DNA of 64,000 bases from Pelomonas sp. Root1217 (GTDB lineage: Bacteria; Pseudomonadota; Gammaproteobacteria; Burkholderiales; Burkholderiaceae_C). This document shows positions 32,582-41,671 of this stretch, piece after piece. Numbering within the stretch: the first letter of the stretch is position 1; the number at the start of each line of letters is the position of its first letter. The stretch spans positions 174,074-238,073 of the forward strand of contig NZ_LMDC01000028.1 of the NCBI RefSeq assembly GCF_001425705.1, written 5' to 3'. The notes below the pieces were generated by a model. The model was not told the DNA's origin, made no database searches, and was given only the letters and a program-made list of their open reading frames with translations. Position numbers and translations under genes: made by a program.

Positions 32582-33000
32582 TGGAGGCCATTCCCCGCAG
32601 CATGCACCGTCGAAGCCGGCCGCTCTATGCCTTTCTGGTGCTGGCGGTCATTGCTGCGGGGCTGGCCTCACGCCGGTACCCCTTTCTGCTCCCGGCGCAG
32701 CTCGACAAATATCCCGGCGATGCGCTGTGGGCGCTGATGGTGATGATGCTTTGCGGGTTTGCGAAGCCCGGCTGGCCCATCGCCCGCACGGCCGGGGCCG
32801 CGCTGGCGACTTCTTTCGCGGTCGAGTTCAGCCAGCTCTACCAGGCGGACTGGATCAACGCGGTGCGGCACACCACGCTCGGCCACCTCGTGCTGGGCTC
32901 GGGCTTCAACGCCATGGACCTGCTGGCCTATAGCGCCGGCGTGGCGGTGGGAGCGGCGGCCGAATTGCTGATGTGGCGCCGCGCTAGTACTGGCCAATGA
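32581..33000 (+). CDS. DUF2809 small membrane protein
   Basis: 139 residues with four hydrophobic segments. RPLYAFLVLAVIAAGLASRR, FLLPAQLDKYPGDALWALMV and EFSQLYQADWINAVRHTTLG are the family signature. It resembles VanZ-like short membrane proteins. The function is unknown. ATG at 32581 overlaps the preceding stop (TGATG). The last 17 bases overlap the convergent gene on the other strand. Confidence 0.88.
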   Translation: MEAIPRSMHRRSRPLYAFLVLAVIAAGLASRRYPFLLPAQLDKYPGDALWALMVMMLCGFAKPGWPIARTAGAALATSFAVEFSQLYQADWINAVRHTTLGHLVLGSGFNAMDLLAYSAGVAVGAAAELLMWRRASTGQ

Positions 33001-33322
33001 ACTGGAAGTGGAATGCGGGAGGCTCGGGAAAGCCCGCCGCCTTCAGCTTCGCCTTGACGTCGGCCGCGACCGAGGACAGCTGCTCGGCGGAATGAGCCGC
33101 GTATTGATCATGCTCGATGCCCAGCGAGGCCAGTTTTTTGCCGACGTACAGGAAGTAGTCTTCACCGTCCGTCATGCGTCCGGTGTAGGTTTGCAGCCCG
33201 GCCGACCTCGCCTTCTGGCAACGGACATCGCTGCCCGTATCGCATTCGTCGAGTCCGTCTTCGTCGTCAGGGTCAAGTCCGAACTTGACGCCATAAAAGG
33301 CGATGAATGCGTCAGCTCCCAT
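32984..33322 (-). CDS. Small acidic protein of unknown function
   Basis: 112 residues, no signal peptide or membrane helix. Not recognised. N-terminus MGADAFIAFYGVKFGL is followed by an Asp/Glu-rich stretch (DPDDEDGLDECDTGSD), then TGRMTDGEDYFLYVGKKLASLGIEHD and an amphipathic helical end. GGAAAGGCAGCACC precedes the ATG. The 3' end overlaps the DUF2809 gene by 17 bases in convergent orientation. Confidence 0.65.
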   Translation of the reverse strand: MGADAFIAFYGVKFGLDPDDEDGLDECDTGSDVRCQKARSAGLQTYTGRMTDGEDYFLYVGKKLASLGIEHDQYAAHSAEQLSSVAADVKAKLKAAGFPEPPAFHFQFIGQY

Positions 33323-33358
33323 GGTGCTGCCTTTCCATGTCTGAAGGTGATCGATGGC

Positions 33359-33988
33359 CTACGCCATCGTGCCTCTAGTCTCCATCGCCGCTCGCCAGCG
33401 CCGCAGATGGGGATGTTCATCGCCCGGCTTCATCTTCACGACCCGCGCAAAATCCACCGCGACGACGGCCGTGATGTCGGCAATGCTGAACTGCCCGGCG
33501 GCGATGAAGTCGCGTTCGGCCAGATGCGCGTTCAGCATTGCGAAGAAGGCCTGCACCCGCGCCAGCCCGCGCTCGGCCAGCGCGGGGATCTGCGCGTAGT
33601 CCAGCGGCCCTGCCAGCGCGCGACCCACCATGGCCGGGCTGCTGTTGCGAAAAGCCTCGGCAATCGCCAGCAGGCCTTCGAACTCGACGCGCCACTGCCA
33701 GCCCGCGATCTCGGCTTTGTCCAGAGGGCTGCGGCCGAGCAGCGGCGGTTCGGGGAAACGCGCCTCGATGTAGGCCGCGATTGCGGCGTTGTCGGTCAGC
33801 ACGGGGCCCTCCTCCGTCACCAGCGCCGGCACCGTGCATTGCGGGTTGATGCGCCGAAACGCCTCGCCCAATTGTTCGCCGCTGCGCAGGTCCACCTGCA
33901 CGGTCTCGTGCGGCGCCCCTTTTTCGGCCAACAGGATGCGGGCGCGGCGCGGGCTGGGTGCGGTGGCGCAGTCGTAGAGGGTGATCAT
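33359..33988 (-). CDS. Glutathione S-transferase family protein
   Basis: 209 residues. N-terminal thioredoxin-like domain MITLYDCATAPSPRRARILLAEKG with the cis-Pro segment INPQCTVPALV and the gamma-glutamyl-binding LTDNAAIAAYIEARFP; all-helical C-terminal domain with FSIADITAVVAVDFA. Substrate unknown. The ATG overlaps the stop of the yghU-like gene (ATGA), so both transferases are in one operon. Confidence 0.93.
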   Translation of the reverse strand: MITLYDCATAPSPRRARILLAEKGAPHETVQVDLRSGEQLGEAFRRINPQCTVPALVTEEGPVLTDNAAIAAYIEARFPEPPLLGRSPLDKAEIAGWQWRVEFEGLLAIAEAFRNSSPAMVGRALAGPLDYAQIPALAERGLARVQAFFAMLNAHLAERDFIAAGQFSIADITAVVAVDFARVVKMKPGDEHPHLRRWRAAMETRGTMA

Positions 33989-34860
33989 GGCGCCGCCAGC
34001 TTGTCCTGGGTCTTGGTGTCGAAATCGCTGGCTTCGTGGCGCTCGTGCAGCTGGCTGCTGGGTTCGCCCCAGGTGCGATTGACCTTGCGGCCGCGCTGGA
34101 CGGCCGGGCGGCGGGCGATCTCGTCGGCCCAGCGGATGACATGCGTGTACTCCTGCACCGACAGAAACTCGCCCGCGCCGTAGAGCTGCCCCTTGGCCAG
34201 GGCGCCGTACCAGGGCCAGGTGGCCATGTCGGCAATGCTGTAGCTGTCGCCGGCCAGGTAGCGGCGTTCGGCCAGATGGCGGTTCAGCACATCGAGCTGG
34301 CGCTTGACCTCCATGGCATAGCGGTCGATGGGGTACTCCTGCTTGGTGGGCGCATAGGCGTAGAAGTGCCCGAAACCACCGCCCAGGAAGGGCGCGCTGC
34401 CCATTTGCCAGAACAGCCAGCTCAGGGCCTCGGCGCGCGCCGCGCCACTTTCGGGCAGGAAGGCACCACCGAACTTCTCGGACAGGTAGACGAGGATGGC
34501 GCCCGACTCGAACACCCGCACCGGCGGGCTCCCCGGTGGCCCGCTGCGGTCCACCAGGGCCGGGATTTTGGAGTTGGGGTTGGCCTCGACGAAGCCGCTG
34601 CCGAACTGCTCGCCCTCGTTGATGCGGATCAGCCAGGCGTCGTACTCGGCGCCGGCGTGGCCCAGGGCCAGCAGCTCCTCCAGCATCACCGTGACCTTGA
34701 CGCCATTGGGCGTGGCCAGCGAATAAAGCTGCAGGGGATGACGGCCGACCGGCAGCGCCTTGTCGTGCGTCGGCCCGGCGATGGGGCGGTTGATGCTGGC
34801 GAACTGGCCGCCGCTGGCCTTGTCCCAGGTCCAGACTTGCGGTGGGATGTAGTCTGTCAT
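33985..34860 (-). CDS. yghU: YghU-type glutathione transferase / disulfide-bond reductase
   Basis: 291 residues, close to the 288 of E. coli YghU. Nu-class enzyme with glutathione-disulfide reductase activity. Starts MTDYIPPQVWTWDKASGGQF with INRPIAGPTHDKALPVGRHP, then LYSLATPNGVKVTVMLEELL, NPNSKIPALVD, FESGAILVYLSEKF and YSIADMATWPWYGAL. The reading frame is open further upstream into the 136-bp repeat, but that part is not homologous, so ATG 34860 is taken as the start. Confidence 0.95.
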   Translation of the reverse strand: MTDYIPPQVWTWDKASGGQFASINRPIAGPTHDKALPVGRHPLQLYSLATPNGVKVTVMLEELLALGHAGAEYDAWLIRINEGEQFGSGFVEANPNSKIPALVDRSGPPGSPPVRVFESGAILVYLSEKFGGAFLPESGAARAEALSWLFWQMGSAPFLGGGFGHFYAYAPTKQEYPIDRYAMEVKRQLDVLNRHLAERRYLAGDSYSIADMATWPWYGALAKGQLYGAGEFLSVQEYTHVIRWADEIARRPAVQRGRKVNRTWGEPSSQLHERHEASDFDTKTQDKLAAP

Positions 34861-34911
34861 AACGGGTTTTCTACAGTCGTTGCGCCCCCAACGCATGAAA
34901 CAGGGGAATTC

Positions 34912-35047
34912 CGGGCCGAGCGCCGGGCCGCTCCCAAGCCGGCCCGCGATGGCGATGTGCTTGCGGCTCGACGCCGCAAGCATCGCCGTCCCCGCGGGGG
35001 ACCGACCGGGCTGGCACGCGTTCAGCGCAGCCAGACTGGGCGAGGGG
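34912..35047 (-). repeat. Structured intercistronic repeat, copy B
   Basis: 136 bp, the same element as copy A (17054-17189), here on the minus strand. It begins 4 bases after the stop of the diguanylate cyclase gene and ends about 50 bases before the yghU start, so like copy A it sits behind a stop codon and before a codirectional gene, in the same orientation relative to transcription. Confidence 0.85.
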
Positions 35048-35051
35048 CAGC

Positions 35052-36665
35052 TCAGATCGGCAACGCTAGCGCAAAAGCCGATTTCCCGTTGCGCTTGACG
35101 TGATAAAGCGCTTCGTCGGCCGCCCGAACCAGGCCCTGCGGGTCGCTGCCGTGCGTTGGCAGGCAGGCGACGCCGATGCTGACGCCGACCCTGACCACCT
35201 CGCCGGTCGAGAGCCGTACCGGCAGCGACAGGCCGTCCAGCAGGCCGCGCATGACCTGGATCAGCACGGCATCGGCCGGGCCGACATCGCGCAGCGCGAT
35301 CAGGAACTCGTCGCCGCCCAGGCGCGCCACCAGGTCGGACGAGCGCCGCACTGCCGTGCGCATGCGGTCGGCGCAGGCGACGAGGACTTCATCGCCGCAG
35401 GCGTGGCCATGGGTGTCGTTGATCTGCTTGAAGCCGTCCAGGTCGACGCAGGCCACGCTGACAGACGTGCCACGCGCCTGCGCATCGGCCAGGAAGCGCT
35501 CCAGCGTCGCCTGGCCGGCCGCCCGGTTCTTCAGCTGCGTCAAGGCGTCGTGCTCGGCGCGATGGCGCACCTCGTTCTCATCGGTCTTGCGCTCGGTGAT
35601 GTCGTAGATGACGCCCTCGACCGTCTGGCCATCCACATGCTGAACCGAGATCAGGCAATGCACCCAGCGCCGCTCGTCGCCCAGTTGCACAAGCTCCAGG
35701 TCGGCGGACACCGTCTCGCCGCGCCTGACCGCATCATCGATCATCTGGCGGACCTGCTCGGGCCGGTTGAAGACACGGGCGATGAAGTCGTCCTCGCTGA
35801 GGATACGCAGCTCGTCCATGGAAACACCCACGACGCGCGACACCGTCGGGTTGCCGTTGATGAGGCGGCCGCCCTCGTTGAGCACGAAGATGCCGGCGCT
35901 GCTGGAGTCGAAGATCTGGCGGTACTGGGCCTCCATGGCCTCGACCTCGGCACGCAGCTTGCGCTCGACCTTGAGCTGGCGCTCGTTGCTGTCCAGCAGC
36001 TCGTTGGCGCCCGCGATCAGCATGCCGATCTCGTCACCGGCATGGCTCGTGGGCGTCTCCAGCCGCTCGCCCGAGCCCGGCGTCATGCGCCGCAGCGCGC
36101 TGGCCATGCGCACAATGGGGCTGGACACCATTCGTGCCGCCACCAGGTAGAGGATGAAGGCCAGCAACGCCGCCTGCCCCGCCATGGCCGCCGCCAGCGT
36201 GTAGGCCTCGCGGTCGGCATCAGCCCTCACCTTGGCGTCGTTCAGGTCGATGCGCAACTGCCCCAGGGATTCCTTGGCGTCGAAGGGCGACATCAGCGGA
36301 CGCGTCAGCAAGGTGGCACCCTGGCGCTCGACGGCGCCGGGGCGCAGCACCTTGACGAGCGCAGTGCCGTCGGCGTTCACGACGGCCACGGCGTCCACCA
36401 GCTCGTTGCGCACCAAGCCCCCGGCCACCTCCTGCAACAGCACCTCGTCGCGGGCATAGGCGCCGATGGCCAGTGTCTTCTCGACGGCCGTGGCCAGCGC
36501 CTCCACGCTGCTGCGGCCGCTGGCCAGCGCGCGCGCCTGGCTGAGCTGGTAGGCCACGGTGGCCACGACCACAGCGAGCAGCGTGGCGCTAGCGAACACC
36601 ACCAGCATGAAACGCAGCTGCAGGCTGTTTGCGCCGCGGACGCGGGGCGCTGCGGTCTGCGTCAT
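35052..36665 (-). CDS. Membrane diguanylate cyclase (periplasmic sensor-HAMP-PAS-GGDEF)
   Basis: 537 residues. Two membrane helices (about 19-40 and 158-178) enclose a periplasmic sensor of some 115 residues that looks like the CHASE8/YfiN type (EALATAVEKTLAIGAYARDE, VRNELVDAVAVVNADG). HAMP follows (about 179-235), then PAS (245-360) and GGDEF. The active site GGDEF is intact at 450-454, and the product-inhibition RxxD site RSSD is at 441-444, five residues before it. It should make cyclic di-GMP in response to an envelope signal. The ATG overlaps the stop of the PstS-like gene. Confidence 0.95.
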   Translation of the reverse strand: MTQTAAPRVRGANSLQLRFMLVVFASATLLAVVVATVAYQLSQARALASGRSSVEALATAVEKTLAIGAYARDEVLLQEVAGGLVRNELVDAVAVVNADGTALVKVLRPGAVERQGATLLTRPLMSPFDAKESLGQLRIDLNDAKVRADADREAYTLAAAMAGQAALLAFILYLVAARMVSSPIVRMASALRRMTPGSGERLETPTSHAGDEIGMLIAGANELLDSNERQLKVERKLRAEVEAMEAQYRQIFDSSSAGIFVLNEGGRLINGNPTVSRVVGVSMDELRILSEDDFIARVFNRPEQVRQMIDDAVRRGETVSADLELVQLGDERRWVHCLISVQHVDGQTVEGVIYDITERKTDENEVRHRAEHDALTQLKNRAAGQATLERFLADAQARGTSVSVACVDLDGFKQINDTHGHACGDEVLVACADRMRTAVRRSSDLVARLGGDEFLIALRDVGPADAVLIQVMRGLLDGLSLPVRLSTGEVVRVGVSIGVACLPTHGSDPQGLVRAADEALYHVKRNGKSAFALALPI

Positions 36666-37108
36666 GGGTTCGCGGCTTCCTTGATGACCAGCACGGCACG
36701 CAGGCCCGGCTCGGTCGGCTCGCGGCTGAGCCAGCCCAGGGCGCCGGGGTTGCGGCGCAGCATGCCCGCCATGGCTGCCTCGTCCGCCAGCGCCTGCGGC
36801 GGCACGCTCTGGCCGGAGAACATCAACCGTGACCAGTAGCTGTTGACCTGGGCCACGCTCATGCCCGTCAGCGCCTTGTAGAAGTCACCCCGGCGCGGGT
36901 TGTCGCGCGGCAGGTCGAAGATCAGCGCGAAGTCGCCATTGGCGAACGCACGGCTGCGGCCCATGAAGAGGTCGACGGCCTCCTTCTGCGTCAGGCTGCG
37001 TTGCGGGTTGCTGGCGTGCACGACGATGTAGAAGTCGGCGTGTGCCGGCAAGGCACAGGCGAGCAGCGCCAGAGGAGCGAACTTGCGGAATAGCTTGCGC
37101 AGGGCCAT
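36662..37108 (-). CDS. PstS-like small periplasmic protein
   Basis: 148 residues. Signal peptide MALRKLFRKFAPLALLACALPAHA, then a single truncated phosphate-binding-protein-like lobe: DFYIVVHASNPQRSLTQKEA, VDLFMGRSRAFANGDFALIF, DFYKALTGMSVAQVNSYWSR, RNPGALGWLS. Half the size of PstS, so it probably does not act in high-affinity transport. It starts 4 bases after the barrel gene stop and its stop overlaps the diguanylate cyclase ATG. The likely role is signal relay in the periplasm, by analogy with YfiR; that is inference. Confidence 0.85.
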   Translation of the reverse strand: MALRKLFRKFAPLALLACALPAHADFYIVVHASNPQRSLTQKEAVDLFMGRSRAFANGDFALIFDLPRDNPRRGDFYKALTGMSVAQVNSYWSRLMFSGQSVPPQALADEAAMAGMLRRNPGALGWLSREPTEPGLRAVLVIKEAANP

Positions 37109-37112
37109 GGCT

Positions 37113-38420
37113 TCAGAAGATGAAATCCACGACGGCGGTTGCCACCGACGCCCTGCCCGCCATTGAGCCGCTGGCATCCGTCCACAGCCCGGGGCCGCCA
37201 GCCTGCACGTGGACGCGATCCCATTGCAGCTTGAGTGCCGCCTGCGGATGGAAGTCCCAGCGCGTGCCGATGGACCAGCCCGACTGCTGCACGCGCGAGC
37301 GGTTCACCGATTCCGTCACCAAGCTGCCCAGCATCTGGGTGCCGACGGCACCGGCCGGGCCGAGCACCGGCGTCAGCGCGGCCTGCCAGATGGGTGTGCC
37401 CATCATCGGCATGGCGTCGCGGGTGCGGCCATAGCCGATGTAGGGTGTCCAGTCGCCCACGCGATGGCCGACAGTGGCATAGGCCGAGGTTTGCCTGACC
37501 AGCGGTGCGGCGGAGATGCGCACGACCTCGGCGCTCCACTGCCAGTCAGCCAGTTCGTAACGCAGGCCGAGTTCGAGGAAGGTGGCCCAGATGTCAGACG
37601 CGCCCAGGCGGTCACGCAGCAACCGGGCCTGATCGGCCACCACCGGGATGGGCAGGCTACCAAGTTGTGCCAGCGTATCGACGGCGGCCTGGGCGCTCGT
37701 GAGGTCGAGTTCGATGCGCGTGCGCGAGGCGCTGGCACGCATCAGCAGGCCGCCCTCCTCGCGCGCCAGCATGAGGCCTGCGATGTCACGCACGCGGCCT
37801 GGGTCGGCGGTGGCGAAATCTCCGATCTGGGCGCTGCCCAGCATCAGCTTGGCGCGCCACTGCGCATCGCCCTGGAACCAGCTGCGAGCGACGTCGACAC
37901 CGTCCAGCGTCGTCGGCAGCATGGCGTAGAGCTCGACCGGCGGCCGGGCCGCCGTGAAGCCGTAACCGACGTTGCGGTAGTCGGCCATCAGGAAGGCGTC
38001 GAGATTGACTCGGCCGGCGCGCAGCGTCCAGTCGGCATTGGGCCGGTAGCTGGCGTAGGCCCACTCCAGGGCATCGCTGTCATGCGAATAGCTGCCACGC
38101 TTCTTGGCAATGGCCTGGGCGACCAGTTCGAACTGGCTGCCGACGCTGTAGTTCAGCTGCACGCCGAGCCGGGTGTCGACATCGTGCCGCCAGTTCGCAC
38201 CGCTGCCGCCTTGCGTCAGCTCACGCCGATAGCCCCAGCCATCAGGCGCGTCGACGTGCACCAGTCCAAGGCTGCCGAAGCCGCTGAGCCTGAGGCTGGC
38301 CACACCGGCGGGCCGGTCGGTTTCCTGGGCCTGGGCGGCCGCCATCGCAACAAGAGGAAGGAGGCCGGCAAGCAGGCCGCGTTTCCAGCGGGTGAATCTT
38401 TCCAGAGGCTGAACGGACAT
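37113..38420 (-). CDS. Outer-membrane beta-barrel (porin-like) protein
   Basis: 435 residues. Signal peptide ending at AAAQAQE, then alternating beta segments typical of a barrel (LRLSGFGSLGLVHVDAP, DTRLGVQLNYSVGSQFELVAQAI, YASYRPNADWTLRAGRVNL) and a C-terminal Phe (ATAVVDFIF). Not a close match to the general porin at 2201. First gene of the barrel/PstS-like/diguanylate cyclase operon: 4-base gap to the second gene and ATGA overlap to the third. An adhesive, transport or sensory role is not determined by sequence. Confidence 0.85.
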   Translation of the reverse strand: MSVQPLERFTRWKRGLLAGLLPLVAMAAAQAQETDRPAGVASLRLSGFGSLGLVHVDAPDGWGYRRELTQGGSGANWRHDVDTRLGVQLNYSVGSQFELVAQAIAKKRGSYSHDSDALEWAYASYRPNADWTLRAGRVNLDAFLMADYRNVGYGFTAARPPVELYAMLPTTLDGVDVARSWFQGDAQWRAKLMLGSAQIGDFATADPGRVRDIAGLMLAREEGGLLMRASASRTRIELDLTSAQAAVDTLAQLGSLPIPVVADQARLLRDRLGASDIWATFLELGLRYELADWQWSAEVVRISAAPLVRQTSAYATVGHRVGDWTPYIGYGRTRDAMPMMGTPIWQAALTPVLGPAGAVGTQMLGSLVTESVNRSRVQQSGWSIGTRWDFHPQAALKLQWDRVHVQAGGPGLWTDASGSMAGRASVATAVVDFIF

Positions 38421-38552
38421 AGCGAAATAGGTACTGCAAACCGATTATTGGCCGCGCGCCGCCGCCTGCGACAAGCGCTGCCGCGATCAATTGCAACCCC
38501 ATCACGCTTGGCTCAACCTTGCAAACGTAAGGGTCGCCTCGAGCCCGTGAAA

Positions 38553-39212
38553 ATGCCACGCATGCGTATCGACTTCATCTCCGACATCGTCTGCCCGTGG
38601 TGTGCCATCGGCCTTTATTCGCTGGAAGCGGCGGCCGCCCGCGTCCCCGGGCTGGCACTGGACCTGCACTTCCACCCCTTCGAGCTGAACCCGGGCATGG
38701 CACCCGAGGGCCAGGACATCGAGGAGCATCTGGCCGAGAAGTACGGCGCCAGCCCTGCGGCCCTGGCCGGCACGCGACAAGCCATCCGTGAGCGCGGCGA
38801 GGCGCTCGGCTTTGAATTCCGGCCCGGCGCGCGCAGCCGCATCTACAACACGCGCGACGCGCATCGCCTGCTGCACTGGGCGGATGCAGCCTTTGGCGGT
38901 GCCGTGCAGCGCACGCTGAAGGTGGCGATGCTGAAGGCCTATTTCACCGATGGCCGTGATGTGTCCAGTCACGAAGTGCTGCTGAGCGTGGCCACCGCCG
39001 CCGGCCTGCCCGAGGCCGAGGCGCGCGACCTGCTGGCGGGCAAGCGCTACGCCGAAGAGGTGGCTGCCGCCGAAGCCGAAGTGCATGCCCAGGGCATCCA
39101 CGCCGTCCCGGCCATCATCGTCAACCAGCGCCACCTGATCCAGGGCGGCCAGTCGGTCGAGGTCTTCGAGAAGCTGCTGCGCCAGGTCATGGACGAACCA
39201 CGCCTGGCCTGA
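38553..39212 (+). CDS. DsbA family oxidoreductase, FrnE-like
   Basis: 219 residues. Thioredoxin-fold protein of the FrnE/DsbA-like cytoplasmic group: RIDFISDIVCPWCAIGLYSL with the CPWC redox site at Cys14-Cys17, FHPFELNPGMAPEGQDIEEH, NTRDAHRLLHWA, the family helix VLLSVATAAGLPEAEARDLL, and cis-Pro in IHAVPAIIVNQRHLIQGGQSVE. No signal peptide. The start is either ATG 38553 or ATG 38562. A strong hairpin terminator follows at 39268. Confidence 0.92.
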   Translation: MPRMRIDFISDIVCPWCAIGLYSLEAAAARVPGLALDLHFHPFELNPGMAPEGQDIEEHLAEKYGASPAALAGTRQAIRERGEALGFEFRPGARSRIYNTRDAHRLLHWADAAFGGAVQRTLKVAMLKAYFTDGRDVSSHEVLLSVATAAGLPEAEARDLLAGKRYAEEVAAAEAEVHAQGIHAVPAIIVNQRHLIQGGQSVEVFEKLLRQVMDEPRLA

Positions 39213-39267
39213 GCGAAGCCCCTCGCCGGCGCTGCTGCGCGACCTGAGACAATCGCGATCTGTTTCC

Positions 39268-39299
39268 GAAGCCCGCCGCTGGCGGGCTTCTTGTTTGTA
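39268..39299 (+). terminator. Strong hairpin between the FrnE-like gene and rdgC
   Basis: Perfect 10-bp stem GAAGCCCGCC / GGCGGGCTTC with loop GCT, followed by TTGTTTGT. It sits just 18 bases before the rdgC ATG, like the hairpin before mutS. Confidence 0.75.
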
Positions 39300-39307
39300 T
39301 CGAGCCC

Positions 39308-40300
39308 ATGTTCAAGAACCTCATCGTCTACCGCATCGGCGAGGGCTGGCAGCCCGACGCCACCCAGCTGGCCGACAAGCTGGCCAAGGAACCCTTCCTG
39401 TCCTGCGCCCCGACGCAACCTCTGGCCGTCGGCTGGGCGCCGCCGCGGGACATCGAGCACGCCCCCCTCGTCGAAGTCATCGACGGCCACTGGCTGCTCA
39501 AGCTCAAGCGCGAGCAGCGCCTGCTGCCTTCCTCCGTCGTGCAGGAGCGCATCGACGAGCTGGCGGAGCAGATCGAGGCCCAGACCGGCCGCAAGCCGGG
39601 CAAGAAGGCCAAGAAGGACCTCAAGGAACAGGCCACGCACGAGCTGCTGCCGCGGGCCTTCACCAAGACCTCGGCCACGCGCGTCTGGATCGCGCCGGAG
39701 CAGCGCCTGCTGTTCGTTGACGCAGGCTCCGCCAGCCGCGCCGACGAGGTCGTCACGCTGCTGATCCAGGCCGCCGACGGCCTGTCGCTGCAGCTGGTGC
39801 AGACGGCCGAGAGCCCCGCCGCCTGCATGGCCGCCTGGCTGCTGGATGGCGTCACGCCCGAGGGCTTCCAGATCGAGCGCGAGTGCGAACTCAAGGGCAG
39901 CGATGACGAGAAGCCCGTCGTGCGCTACGCCCGCCATCCGCTGGACATCGACGAGGTCCGCGCCCACCTGACCAGCGGCAAGATGCCGACCCGCCTTGCT
40001 TTGAGCTGGAACGAGCGCGTCGCCTTCACGCTGACCGAGGGCTTTGCGATCAAGAAAATCAGCTTCCTGGACCTGGCCTTTGAAGGCCGGCCCGAAGCAA
40101 GCGGCGACGAGGCCTTCGACGCCGATGCGGCCCTGGCGACCGGCGAACTGGGCCGGCTGATCCCGGCGCTGATCGAAGGCCTGGGCGGCGAGCATGACTT
40201 CGCCGCAGCCGGTGCACCCGCCTCAGCGCCCGCGCCCGCCATCGCCTCTCTGCCGGCGAACGTGCCTGAAGACGCGCTCAGTGAGTCACCGCCCTGGTGA
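39308..40300 (+). CDS. rdgC: Recombination-associated protein RdgC
   Basis: 330 residues (about 300 in E. coli). Ring-shaped DNA-binding dimer that modulates RecA. Starts MFKNLIVYRIGEGW, with FLSCAPTQPLAVGWAPPR, GHWLLKLKREQRLLPSSVVQ, GRKPGKKAKKDLKEQATHELLPRAF (the family core), and KMPTRLALSWNERVAFTLTE. The C-terminal 40 residues are an Ala/Pro-rich extension (APASAPAPAIASLPA). A GACAAT -10-like box is at 39248, which would place the terminator-like hairpin in the leader. Confidence 0.95.
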   Translation: MFKNLIVYRIGEGWQPDATQLADKLAKEPFLSCAPTQPLAVGWAPPRDIEHAPLVEVIDGHWLLKLKREQRLLPSSVVQERIDELAEQIEAQTGRKPGKKAKKDLKEQATHELLPRAFTKTSATRVWIAPEQRLLFVDAGSASRADEVVTLLIQAADGLSLQLVQTAESPAACMAAWLLDGVTPEGFQIERECELKGSDDEKPVVRYARHPLDIDEVRAHLTSGKMPTRLALSWNERVAFTLTEGFAIKKISFLDLAFEGRPEASGDEAFDADAALATGELGRLIPALIEGLGGEHDFAAAGAPASAPAPAIASLPANVPEDALSESPPW

Positions 40301-40400
40301 CACCCCAGGGCGTCGGATCGCTTGGGTAGCTGGCGCAGTACCGGCAGGCACGCCACAACGGCGCCGTCAGCCGCGCAAGCTCTCGGCGCGCTCCGTTAGA

Positions 40401-41567
<1,167 letters not shown>

Positions 41568-41671
41568 TCAGAAGGCGCATGACTCCAGTGCATTGCCCGG
41601 GCCGGGCCGCGTGCAAAAGCGCTTCAAGAGCCCGGATCAGCAGCGGGGCAGCAACGCGCGCATCGTCGTTT

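Noticed and set aside
34861..34983. Upstream in-frame extension of yghU
   Set aside because: It reads through the 136-bp repeat. The same reading of copy A gives a similar peptide (MLAASSRKHIA), which shows the peptide comes from the repeat, not from a gene.
36662..37108. Frameshifted or truncated PstS
   Set aside because: The gene has its own signal peptide, proper start and a stop overlapping the next ATG; the short single-lobe form appears to be its natural length.
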